DNA of 13,248 bases from Planctomycetota bacterium (GCA_029259935.1 JAJDEH010000155.1:1-13248); one strand, 5' to 3'. Positions 1 through 7,211 are shown, counted from the first letter of the stretch. Translations and numbers: made by a program. Notes: generated from the letters alone by a model not told the origin.

Positions 1-74
1 AACTGCCCAGCGGCGAGCCCCCGCCTAATTCGAACAACCTCCTCGATCGAATCATCTTGGCTGCCGACGCCTAG
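1..74 (+). CDS. C-terminal end of a gene entering from the left (partial)
   Basis: The frame that stops at TAG 72-74 is open from the window edge and reads LPSGEPPPNSNNLLDRIILA followed by ADA. Its G/C-rich third positions look like coding DNA, and the sequence resembles the end of a larger planctomycete protein. There is too little to name a family. It would converge on the WD40 gene, whose stop lies at 192-194. The 75-191 gap has no clear terminator, only the short palindrome CATGCGCATG at 118-127. This call is an inference from frame openness and composition, and a chance open frame of 23 codons is possible. Confidence 0.4.
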   Translation, partial: LPSGEPPPNSNNLLDRIILAADA

Positions 75-191
75 CGAACTCCCGGACGATCCAACCAATC
101 GCCCTCCTCAGCCATGCCATGCGCATGCAATGGACAGCTACGCTTGCCACTGCTTGGACTGATGGGACGTCTCTCTAGACCCATACTGCTT

Positions 192-1232
192 TTATTTGTC
201 CAATTCTCTAGGAAACGTCGATTTGCTGAATGGCCCCTTCCACACTTTCACCTCCTGGCCATCCGCGGAGATAAGGAAGCTTCCATCATTGCCAAACGCT
301 AAACAATCAATGAACCCCTCGTGCGCGCCAAAAGATCCAATCAATCGACGACGACGGACATCGACCATCAATACTTTTCTTTTATCGGCGATGGCCAATA
401 GAGTTGAATCCGCAGAAAATACGGCGTCACCAACAATGATCGGGTCCGTTTTAAAATGCGCCACTGTTTCAGCAGTTGGCCATCTAACAAGGTCCATCCG
501 ACTCTCCGCCCCAATTGCCATCCACCTAGAATCTGGTGAAAAAGCAATCGGATCAGGAGCGTCTTCACGAATCCGCCGAAGTATTCGACCGGATTTCATA
601 TTTGACGACATATCCCACATCCAAACAGTGAACTGTGGTTCGATCAATTCATACGACCGCGCGAGCAAGATGTTGCCCTTGTTGGTAAAGCAAACTGAAT
701 GGATCGGATGTTCCGACTCCTCAAGCGTTCGAACTAAATCTCCGCTTGACGCTTCCCAGAGTTTAACGGTTTTATCACCACTCCCGGTGGCCAGATATTC
801 TCCATTTGCTGAAAACGCAACCGATCGAACTTCTTTCGTATGTCCTACAAGGCTTCTTCGCAGCATTCTTTTCTTTGTGTCCCAGATCTTGACCTCCGGG
901 TCTGTCGTGGCCACGGCAAGCGTTCGTCCATCAGGAGACCACGCGAGAGAATACGGAACGATTGCATAGGTTTCCTCAAAAACTACAACCCACTTCTTCA
1001 TGTCAACAACAGCCACTCGCCCTCCCTCAAACACCGACCCTCCAATGGCGAGATGCCTGTTGTCAGGAGAAAGAGCCAAAGATGTGGATGGCGCACGGTA
1101 TGTCGCAACCAGTAGAAGGTGATCTGCCGCCATGCCAGCGCAAGGCTGTAAAAGCAAGAGCAAGATTGGTGCGAGAAACGTCACTCCTCGCGATAACAAC
1201 TCGGTCTTGGCAATTGCGTTAGTTAGTATCAT
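192..1232 (-). CDS. Secreted WD40-repeat beta-propeller protein
   Basis: A 346-residue protein from the ATG at 1232. The start was chosen because a signal-peptide-like hydrophobic run (about residues 17-30, ending near CAGMAA) then lies close to the N-terminus. The longer frame, to 1334, would run into a palindromic repeat. About seven WD-like units can be seen, at roughly residues 50-78, 95-118, 130-160, 175-207, 226-251, 267-291 and 301-331. The clearest is GHTKEVRSVAFSANGEYLA followed by TGSGDKTVKLW. The others carry the SPDGRTLAVA and VKIWD or VKVW signatures. Seven blades would close one propeller. WD40 propellers are binding scaffolds without catalysis, and this one probably acts in the periplasm or at the cell surface. 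The partner is unknown. No strong Shine-Dalgarno precedes the start. Family assignment is confident; function is not known. Confidence 0.88.
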   Translation of the reverse strand: MILTNAIAKTELLSRGVTFLAPILLLLLQPCAGMAADHLLLVATYRAPSTSLALSPDNRHLAIGGSVFEGGRVAVVDMKKWVVVFEETYAIVPYSLAWSPDGRTLAVATTDPEVKIWDTKKRMLRRSLVGHTKEVRSVAFSANGEYLATGSGDKTVKLWEASSGDLVRTLEESEHPIHSVCFTNKGNILLARSYELIEPQFTVWMWDMSSNMKSGRILRRIREDAPDPIAFSPDSRWMAIGAESRMDLVRWPTAETVAHFKTDPIIVGDAVFSADSTLLAIADKRKVLMVDVRRRRLIGSFGAHEGFIDCLAFGNDGSFLISADGQEVKVWKGPFSKSTFPRELDK

Positions 1233-1311
1233 CGCGGGACTGGAGCTAGAAACATTTTTCACTGAAGAGCATTTCAATCTAGGATCGTTCGCGAAACCAG
1301 TGCCGCTTTTG

Positions 1312-1372
1312 ATCAGCCGTTGGGCGTTAGCCACGGTTTTTCAGAACCGGACGCTAACGCATTCCGGCTAAT
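1312..1372. repeat. 61-bp nested palindromic intergenic repeat
   Basis: Concentric inverted arms: ATCAGCCG (1312-1319) pairs with CGGCTAAT (1365-1372) with one mismatch, and GCGTTAGC (1324-1331) pairs perfectly with GCTAACGC (1353-1360). An inner CGGTT/AACCG stem (1334-1338 and 1345-1349) sits almost on the same centre. It lies just upstream of the WD40 start and overlaps the extended reading frame, which argues for the shorter start. The motif resembles intergenic palindromes common in planctomycetes. It could act as a terminator, a protein-binding site or simply a repeat. Confidence 0.6.
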
Positions 1373-1470
1373 GGGACACAAAGTGTCGTAGGTCAACGTA
1401 ATCTCCGCTAGGGCTCCAAGCCTACAAAAAGCCAACGTTCAATCAACTCCTGTTGCGGAATAAGAAACTC

Positions 1471-2610
1471 TCATTGCCGAAAAACCCGACTGTTGCTGAA
1501 CGTTTGCAAGAAGTTCTCAGCACGTCGAACACGGTCTGGCACATCTTTCGCATCGTTTGGCACATCCTTTACGCACATCTGCATGTACTCGACAATTGCC
1601 TTTCTTAGAGAGTCGGGTGTTGCGTAACTGTCGGCATCTTTATACATCCTACCGATGCGATCTTGTACGCTCCAATCCTTCATTAGCGATAGATCTAATA
1701 TTGCTACATCGGCGACCTGTTTATGTTCAAGTAATGGGTGAAATGCTTGGCATAGATTTCGTGGTTTCAAAGTGCTTGGTGCGTTCATCCAAATCATCAT
1801 GATCCCGCTCGCTGCGTTAGACACCTCGTCAGCATCCCCGTTTGGATCGACGAACCACCGATTTCGAACGTCAACGACACCTTTTTCACCCGACAACAAA
1901 ATGTACCCGCAAATGATTCTCGAAATCCAATACCTAAACTTAATCTTGTCAGAACGGTCAAATATCACTTTGCGTAGCAAGGTTTCGCTTTCCATATCAC
2001 CGCACAGTCCTAACATTAGGCCGTAAAGCGAGCGTCGCTTAGCTGGAATTCCTTCATTGGCCAGCAGCAACGAAAGTCTCTCGTGTGGCATATCATTCGA
2101 AATCGTTGCAAGTTCCTTAATTGAAGCCCGGGATAGTTCCTCATGCGCATCGGATCCGACAACCGGGTCTTTAGATTCAAGCATTCGGATACAATATTTC
2201 AATGTGCTTTTATCGGCTTTAGTAAGTCGAGCCACCTGGCAAATGTAACCCACGCTACTTTGAAGAACGCGGAACGAATACGACCACGTTATGGTCCCGC
2301 GATTGTTCATTTTTCCACAAATAAGGAACGGTTCCTCACTGCTCGTCTGAAATCCCGACATAGTAATACGACTTCCCTTTGATATGTCGTAATCCGGCAT
2401 TGTTTTGATAACTTGCTTCACTTCAAGTTTTTGCCCAACAATCTTGGCGATAACCACCGCATCGTACATCGCTACCGCCTCGCGAATCGTTGCTGGAAAT
2501 GCCGGGTCAATTGGGGCTGCGTTTCCGGGGGTTACAACTACAGAAGAGGAGATTCCTGCAAGCACAACGACAACGCAATAATCTCGGAAGTAATTTCTTG
2601 CTTGTCGCAT
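1471..2610 (-). CDS. Secreted protein of unknown function (planctomycete-type)
   Basis: 379 residues. Residues 1-32 form a signal peptide: a basic MRQARNYFRD start, a hydrophobic VVVVLAGISSSVVV core, and probable cleavage after NAA. A region around DAVVIAKIVGQK and the VKQVIKT stretch follows, then a mostly helical C-terminal half with segments such as GIPAKRRSLYGLMLGLCGD that look like degenerate HEAT-type helices. The layout recalls a family of planctomycete secreted proteins, from memory only. No catalytic motif was recognised. The start is supported by AGGA 9 nt upstream, which overlaps the stop of the RHS-like ORF (11 bp gap), so the two are probably co-translated. Codon and base use are A+T-rich like its left-hand neighbours. 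Its position behind an RHS ORF is where an immunity gene would sit, but the signal peptide and family resemblance do not demand that. Confidence 0.8.
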   Translation of the reverse strand: MRQARNYFRDYCVVVVLAGISSSVVVTPGNAAPIDPAFPATIREAVAMYDAVVIAKIVGQKLEVKQVIKTMPDYDISKGSRITMSGFQTSSEEPFLICGKMNNRGTITWSYSFRVLQSSVGYICQVARLTKADKSTLKYCIRMLESKDPVVGSDAHEELSRASIKELATISNDMPHERLSLLLANEGIPAKRRSLYGLMLGLCGDMESETLLRKVIFDRSDKIKFRYWISRIICGYILLSGEKGVVDVRNRWFVDPNGDADEVSNAASGIMMIWMNAPSTLKPRNLCQAFHPLLEHKQVADVAILDLSLMKDWSVQDRIGRMYKDADSYATPDSLRKAIVEYMQMCVKDVPNDAKDVPDRVRRAENFLQTFSNSRVFRQ

Positions 2611-2619
2611 TTCGTCGAG

Positions 2620-2623
2620 TCCT
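2620..2623 (-). promoter_or_regulatory. Shine-Dalgarno overlapping a stop codon (translational coupling)
   Basis: On the minus strand the RHS-like ORF ends in TAG and reads on as TAGGA, so the AGGA ribosome site of the next gene (ATG at 2608-2610) overlaps the stop codon with a 9-nt spacer. This arrangement usually makes translation of the second gene depend on the first. Confidence 0.6.
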
Positions 2624-3017
2624 ACTTGATGACTACATTGGGTGGAACGAATTCAAGGCACTTCCTATCGTCGAAAATACCTGTGCAGAGTTTTGATTCA
2701 GCGTCAAGCCGATCACCATAGTTATCCTTTATGTATTCAAGAAGCTGCGATGTTTTTCGCCTCAGCGCCTTGATCTCAGCCTTCTTGCAACCAACAAACT
2801 TCATAGCTTCTTCATCTGCCCCCTCGCTGCACGCCTGTGTCGTATTCCCGATTCCGTCGTGGTGAAAGTAGCTGTCCTGCCCGTCACGGCGTTGGCTGAT
2901 GACATTACCAACACGTTCAGGCTCAGTCACGTATCGAGCAATCTGGTTTCCTTGACTGTCGAATTCCGCCGTGACATTATCTTCGATTGGGTCCCATGCG
3001 TAGCTGACGACGGTCAT
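2622..3017 (-). CDS. Short RHS/YD-repeat protein with deleted core
   Basis: 131 residues. Residues 1-58 match the YD/RHS style: SYAWDPIEDNVTAEFDSQGN, ARYVTEPERVGNVISQ and SYFHHDGIGNTTQ. This resembles the start of short RHS proteins that I associate with planctomycetes. In intact RHS proteins such a stretch is followed by further YD repeats and the hyperconserved core ending near a DPxG motif, then a variable C-terminal domain. Here residue 59 onward goes straight to an unrelated, charged, helical tail with four cysteines (C60, C74, C108, C117). The core is missing, probably through an internal deletion. The start is not in doubt: AAGGAGAG lies 6 nt upstream. No signal peptide is present. It may be a non-functional remnant, or a short expressed tail domain. 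Confidence 0.7.
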   Translation of the reverse strand: MTVVSYAWDPIEDNVTAEFDSQGNQIARYVTEPERVGNVISQRRDGQDSYFHHDGIGNTTQACSEGADEEAMKFVGCKKAEIKALRRKTSQLLEYIKDNYGDRLDAESKLCTGIFDDRKCLEFVPPNVVIK

Positions 3018-3023
3018 ACTAAA

Positions 3024-3031
3024 CTCTCCTT
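3024..3031 (-). promoter_or_regulatory. Strong Shine-Dalgarno of the RHS-like ORF
   Basis: The minus strand reads AAGGAGAG, then 6 nt, then ATG (3015-3017). It is the best ribosome site in the window. A GGCGATTCGCC inverted repeat (3032-3042) lies directly before it and could fold next to the site. Its quality suggests that the truncated-looking ORF is, or recently was, translated. Confidence 0.65.
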
Positions 3032-3138
3032 GGCGAATCGCCGGAATTTCGCAATTTGGGCGATGGTTTCAAGGCACGAATGAGTAATTCGACGCGCGTG
3101 CGGCCAGTTCTATAAGATTGTTCATGCACAAGCGATTG

Positions 3139-4764
3139 TCACTCTTGATTCATCTCGATTGCCACTAACTTCTTCAACGTAGCGATGTAGAGTACACCGC
3201 CGCTCATCACCGGTGTGCTGTAGATATCTTCCCCCATGTCGATTTCCGCGACTGGGTGGGACGCGTCATCGCCTCTTGCGAGGTCGAAAACAATGACTCT
3301 ACCATCCTCCGTCGCAATGTACGCAGTGCCATTCACAATCAGGGGAGATGCCCACACGGGCGAGTCGACTTGATGGCTCCACAGGAACGCTCCGTTTTTT
3401 GCATCTAGGCAATGCACAAAGCCACTCATGTCGGACGCAATGACCAAATCATTGTGAATTGCGATGGTTGCGATTGTGCGATGCATCGACTCGGCAAAAT
3501 CAATTTTCCCATCCTCATTTGAGTCGAACCCCTGATAGCTCCAGACTACGGCGCTTTCGGGGTTGGGGCTTGGCAGTTCCGAATCCTTGTCATTGGCGTT
3601 CGATGCAGAAAGCAACTCAGGACTAGTGTCACCGCGCTTGCTTGGATCGATGCACCAAAGACAGCCGAACCCCTCGCCGTGAGCTGGTTCGCGACCGGTA
3701 GCAATGTAAACCTTGTCTTCGTAGACGACCGGCGTTGCCAGAATGTTGTTTCGCTTCCCCTCGCGACTTAACAAGAATCGACTGCTCTTCGAGTTGCAAT
3801 CAAATTGCCACAAGTGGGATGAAGCTCCCTTCTTTACCCGATCGATGTCAAAGGCATACATCCAGCCATCGCCGCCAGCGAAAAATACCTGTCGCACGCC
3901 GGTTATCTCGGCTGCCGCAGGGGACGACCATTGGCCGTTGAGGATCCTGGGACTTGGTGTTGCGTCGCTCCACATCACTTCTCCAGTGGTTTTGCGCAAG
4001 GCTACGAAACTGGGTGCCGCGGGCCTCTGATCTTTCTTGCTTCGACCTTCGGAGGTGTTCAGAAACAAGAGATCTCCGACGATCAGTGGTGAGCAATTGG
4101 AAGTAAATCTCGGGGAAACGCCCAATTCCTGGCGGATGTCTTGTTTCCAAACAAGGTCAGCTTCATTCAGGGAAACGGACAACTCGTCGACCGTACCGTC
4201 GTTTTCCCCGTCCGCAAATCCTTCGGCGTCTAAGCAGATAACTTCACAGCGATTATTCACAAACCATAAGCGGTTTCCTTCGATGATGGGTGTCGAGCTA
4301 ATGCCAATTTCAGGCCAGTCTTTGCCACTGCTCGCCCTTAGCTTTTGGCTGCTGTACTGCCATAGAAATTCACCCGTTTCCTCGGCGAAGCAGAGGACAC
4401 AGCCCAAGTCCATTCCACTGGGAAACCGATCTAATCGTGCGCCGCCGTTATTTGTGCCAACAAAAACACGACCGTCCGCTATCACTGGACTCCCAAACGT
4501 CTTGCTCCCTAGATCGGCCACCCACTTGATGTTACGCCCAGACGCAACGTCCCAATCAACGATCGGCGGTCGCATGGCTACAACCACGTTGTTTCGGGAA
4601 TTACTTCGGCCAAATTGACGGCAGCCATGGTTCGGCTCCTCGGGAAGAGCAACTCCAAGGGGGAGAAGAATGACTGCGACCATCAAGCACGTAAAGAGAT
4701 CAAGAATGCCCGCGCAATTCTGTTTCTCAAAGCCATTGAAGTTCAGGACTTGATGTCTGCACAT
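3139..4764 (-). CDS. Secreted PQQ-like beta-propeller protein with EF-hand-like loops
   Basis: 541 residues from the ATG at 4764. A GTG at 4794 adds 10 residues and an ATG at 4683 would give a shorter leader; none has a good ribosome site. Residues about 20-40 are hydrophobic (signal peptide or membrane anchor). The body shows PQQ-like blades: GSPVIADGRVFVGT, SSTPIIEGNRLWFVNN, SPLIVGDLLFLNT, ATPVVYEDKVYIATG, WASPLIVNGTAYIATEDGRV and YSTPVMSGGVLYIAT, several followed by a CLDAxxG-like turn. The opening QFGRSNSRNNV resembles the usual QFGG..SRN entry of such proteins. Two acidic loops fit the EF-hand spacing: DGENDGTVDELS (185-196) and DSNEDGKIDFAE (414-425). Such propellers are often non-enzymatic binding scaffolds, and true dehydrogenase residues were not recognised. 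Likely periplasmic or surface-exposed; the role is unknown. Confidence 0.9.
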   Translation of the reverse strand: MCRHQVLNFNGFEKQNCAGILDLFTCLMVAVILLPLGVALPEEPNHGCRQFGRSNSRNNVVVAMRPPIVDWDVASGRNIKWVADLGSKTFGSPVIADGRVFVGTNNGGARLDRFPSGMDLGCVLCFAEETGEFLWQYSSQKLRASSGKDWPEIGISSTPIIEGNRLWFVNNRCEVICLDAEGFADGENDGTVDELSVSLNEADLVWKQDIRQELGVSPRFTSNCSPLIVGDLLFLNTSEGRSKKDQRPAAPSFVALRKTTGEVMWSDATPSPRILNGQWSSPAAAEITGVRQVFFAGGDGWMYAFDIDRVKKGASSHLWQFDCNSKSSRFLLSREGKRNNILATPVVYEDKVYIATGREPAHGEGFGCLWCIDPSKRGDTSPELLSASNANDKDSELPSPNPESAVVWSYQGFDSNEDGKIDFAESMHRTIATIAIHNDLVIASDMSGFVHCLDAKNGAFLWSHQVDSPVWASPLIVNGTAYIATEDGRVIVFDLARGDDASHPVAEIDMGEDIYSTPVMSGGVLYIATLKKLVAIEMNQE

Positions 4765-4794
4765 GGGTCTTCGGGATCTCGGAGTAAGCCGCAC

Positions 4795-5128
4795 GCTGCC
4801 GCGGTTACGAGAAGGTCGCTATTGTAGGGTTTCAGGCACTCATCATCCAATAAAACGCTACTCATCCAGGGTTTGGCGAACAGGTCACCCAACTGGCGGG
4901 CGTGTATTGAATTCGAGTCCCCAGAACGCACTTGAACCGCCGGTCCGCGGCGAGCGTAGTCAGGCGAAAGGGACCTATTTTGCGTTGCTATCTTGAAATT
5001 CCGCGTTTCATGGCCCCTACCACTGAAGCCCTGTACCGTGGATGTTCGCTTGGTAGAATCGTGACTCTACACTGTCGGGCCGCCTGGTCTGACGATTCAC
5101 CAAGCCCGCGAATGAATTTCCTGACCCG
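4795..5128. other. Gene-free divergent region between PQQ-like gene and permease
   Basis: About 330 bp separate the minus-strand propeller gene from the plus-strand permease, so promoters for both should lie here. I could not assign convincing -35/-10 pairs. Features seen: the inverted repeat GTAGA (5053-5057) with TCTAC (5066-5070) around an 8-nt centre, possibly an operator or weak hairpin; and GAGTCCCCAGAACGC (about 4914-4928), which resembles part of the repeat at 9688-9702 and may be a decayed copy. The base composition changes from A+T-rich to G+C-rich across this interval. Confidence 0.5.
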
Positions 5129-7006
5129 TTGGAGCCAGCTTTGCTAGTCGGTCCCGTCTTTACTCGCGAAGCCGTTACCACGCCTCGGCGAATGCGTTTT
5201 TATGTCCTGCGCACCGTGTACGTCGTTGCACTCTTGGTGCTGATGGCCACCGCTTGGCTGGTGGTGGCCGGCACGCAGATTATCCGCAACGTGGGCGACA
5301 TGGCGCGTTTCGGCTCGATTCTGTTTCAGATTCTAGCGCCGCTGCAACTGGCGCTGGCCCTGTTCTTGTCGGCTTTGCGATCGGCGGGCTCGGTCTCTCA
5401 AGAAAAAGATCGCAACACGCTGATCTTGCTGTTGATGACCCGCATGACCAATCACGAATTGGTTTTGGGAAAGCTGTTTGCCAGTTTGCTGAACGTCCTG
5501 GTGATGTTGGCGGCGGCACTGCCCGTGTTCATGTTGATTGTGCTGTTCGGCGGTGTGTCGTTTCAACAAGTGGGGCGTGTGTTTGTCGTCACGGTCTGTG
5601 CGTCATTGGTCGCCGGCAGCTTGGGCACGATGCTTGCCTTCTGGCGCGAGAAGACGTTTCAAACCCTGTCGCTGACCGCCGTCGGTATCGTCTTTTGGAT
5701 CGGCCTGTGGGAAACGATCGGTTTGCTCGACGGCACGGTGCCCGGCCTGGGCTGTTCTTTTCGGACGTTGGCAACCGGCTTTAGTCCGCCCAGCGCGATC
5801 TTGGCCGCCACCAGCATGGCATCCTCGGACTTAAATCTGGGCCCATTGCGAAGCGGCATGGATCTGTTCGTCGTTTCCTCGCTGACCGCCACGGCGTTGT
5901 TGAACGGTTGGGCGATCGCCCGAGTGCGAGTTTGGAATCCCACCCGCGAACTGCGTCCGGGACAAGGCCAAGCCTCGGAGGAGAGCATTTGGGGCGTCGA
6001 ACACGATTTGCAGCACAAGTCCGGCAGCGATGAAGGACAGCCAAGCGAGCCGGAGAAAGCCAGAGCCGGGCATGTCGACGCACGCGTTCGAAAGGCGTCC
6101 ACGTTGAGCCGGCGAGTTTGGGATAACCCGATCCTGTGGCGCGAGATGTGTACGTGGGCTTACGGTCGTAAGGTGATTGCCATTCGCGTCGGCTATGTGC
6201 TGTTGTTCATCGGAGCGACGCTGGCTCTGTACAGCACGATCGCCAGTGGAGCGGCCACGGCTCAAGGCGACGATCTGTCGGCGGTCGTGCCCGCCGCGGC
6301 CAAGCCGCTGGTGCCGTTTTTGCTGGTCAGCCTGGTGATTGTCAACGCGCTGGCGGTCACTTCGATTACCAACGAGCGTGACGGGCGATCGCTGGATCTG
6401 CTGCTGGTGACCGACCTCACGCCCAAGGAGTTTCTGTTTGGCAAGCTGGGCGGCGTGTTCAGCGTGACGCGCGAAATGGTACTGTTGCCGTTGGTGCTGT
6501 GTATTTATTTGTGGCTTAACGGCGGGCTCAACCTAGAGAATTTCATCTATATCATCATCGGCCTGCTGGTGATGAACACCTTTGTCGCCATGTTGGGCAT
6601 CCACTGCGGCATGATCTACGGCAACTCGTTGGCGGCGATCATGGTCAGCTTGGGATCGGTGTTTTTCCTGTTCCTGGGAATCGTCACCTGCATGTTGATG
6701 ATGATCTCGTTTAGCGGCTCATTTCAAACGCAACTGGCACCCTTTTTGGGCTTCATCGTCGGCGGCGGAGTCGGCCTGTACGTGACAATGGGACATCGCA
6801 ATCCGTCCCCGGCGATCGGCATGGCTTCGATCGTGCTGCCCATCGCGACCTTCTTCGCGATCACCAGTTTCTTGCTCGAAAAATCGGTTTCGGTATTTCT
6901 GGTGACGGTCGCGGCCTACGGCTTCGCCAGTATCGCCATGATGATGCCCGCCCTATTCGAGTTCGATATCGCCCAGGGAAGAAACCGCACCGCCGGCGAA
7001 GACTGA
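5129..7006 (+). CDS. ABC-2 type transporter permease, two homologous halves
   Basis: 625 residues in the open frame, a membrane protein expected to move a substrate across the inner membrane with a separate ATPase that is not in this window. Half 1 starts with FTREAVTTPRRMRFYVLRTV and has the cytoplasmic motif SQEKDRNTLILLLMTRMTNH then ELVLGKL (90-116). Half 2 repeats this as REMCTWAYGRKVIAIRVGYV and TNERDGRSLDLLLVTDLTPK then EFLFGKL (414-439). Hydrophobic spans lie near 28-48, 63-86, 115-142, 148-170, 181-200, 350-372, 392-412, 446-466, 470-494, 502-526, 536-553 and 563-605. A hydrophilic linker covers about 270-335. The frame opens at 5093, but the first usable start is TTG 5129, with no ribosome site. 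A better-looking start, ATG 5112 (MNFLTR...), is in another frame, so the 5' end may hold a one-base error or mutation. Confidence 0.88.
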   Translation: MEPALLVGPVFTREAVTTPRRMRFYVLRTVYVVALLVLMATAWLVVAGTQIIRNVGDMARFGSILFQILAPLQLALALFLSALRSAGSVSQEKDRNTLILLLMTRMTNHELVLGKLFASLLNVLVMLAAALPVFMLIVLFGGVSFQQVGRVFVVTVCASLVAGSLGTMLAFWREKTFQTLSLTAVGIVFWIGLWETIGLLDGTVPGLGCSFRTLATGFSPPSAILAATSMASSDLNLGPLRSGMDLFVVSSLTATALLNGWAIARVRVWNPTRELRPGQGQASEESIWGVEHDLQHKSGSDEGQPSEPEKARAGHVDARVRKASTLSRRVWDNPILWREMCTWAYGRKVIAIRVGYVLLFIGATLALYSTIASGAATAQGDDLSAVVPAAAKPLVPFLLVSLVIVNALAVTSITNERDGRSLDLLLVTDLTPKEFLFGKLGGVFSVTREMVLLPLVLCIYLWLNGGLNLENFIYIIIGLLVMNTFVAMLGIHCGMIYGNSLAAIMVSLGSVFFLFLGIVTCMLMMISFSGSFQTQLAPFLGFIVGGGVGLYVTMGHRNPSPAIGMASIVLPIATFFAITSFLLEKSVSVFLVTVAAYGFASIAMMMPALFEFDIAQGRNRTAGED

Positions 7007-7035
7007 AGTGGTTCACGCGAAAGCGCTCGATGGTA

Positions 7036-7051
7036 GGGTGGCTGGGGTCGA
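7036..7051 (+). repeat. Partial copy of the GGGTGGCTGGGG repeat
   Basis: The 16 bases GGGTGGCTGGGGTCGA occur here and again at 9664-9679 inside the MITE-like element. Here only one arm is present, directly before the GTAGGCCGGA palindrome, so it is probably a decayed half of the same repeat family. Confidence 0.55.
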
Positions 7052-7056
7052 GAAAT

Positions 7057-7195
7057 GTAGGCCGGATCGAGCGAAGCGCTGCTCCGGCAGTCCCCAGGTT
7101 TCTCTGAAATCAAGTATGCCGGAACGAAATTATGGATGCCGGAACGAAATTATGGATGCCGGAACGTCGTCGCTTCGCTCCTCGGTCCGGCCTAC
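7057..7195. repeat. Palindromic intergenic repeat, GTAGGCCGGA family, copy A
   Basis: A 139-bp element with perfect inverted ends GTAGGCCGGA (7057-7066) and TCCGGCCTAC (7186-7195). The complementarity continues through GAGCGAAGCG with a 3-nt bulge. The middle holds several CCGGCA/TGCCGGAACG pieces. A shorter copy lies at 8218-8330. It sits between the converging permease and secreted-protein genes, where a hairpin could end transcription from both sides, although it has no T-run. No reading frame is present. It resembles high-copy intergenic repeats of planctomycetes. Confidence 0.8.
7116..7166 (+). repeat. 20-bp tandem repeat inside copy A
   Basis: The unit ATGCCGGAACGAAATTATGG occurs twice exactly (7116-7135 and 7136-7155), followed by a partial third unit ATGCCGGAACG (7156-7166). 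Copy B has no such expansion, only a related TGCCGGAACG at two places. The exact identity suggests recent slippage or duplication. Confidence 0.9.
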
Positions 7196-7211
7196 TCAAG
7201 CTCAAGCACGC

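Noticed and set aside
196..969. 257-codon plus-strand frame opposite the WD40 gene
   Set aside because: The minus-strand frame has clear WD40 motifs and a signal peptide; the plus-strand product is Ser/Arg-rich with no family motif.
1324..1360. GCGTTAGC...GCTAACGC considered as an integron attC site
   Set aside because: The core does not fit the GTTRRRY/RYYYAAC boxes, no integrase or cassette array is present, and the nested symmetry fits an intergenic palindrome better.
3105..3120. TATAGA on the minus strand as a -10 box for the RHS-like ORF
   Set aside because: No -35-like hexamer lies at 16-18 bp; the best TTGTGC is only 11 bp away.
4890..4930. TTCGAGTC resembling a tRNA T-loop
   Set aside because: The flanking bases do not pair as a T-stem and no acceptor, D or anticodon arm could be drawn.
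7057..7195. Tandem and palindromic repeats considered as a CRISPR array
   Set aside because: The 20-bp units adjoin directly without spacers and no cas genes are nearby.
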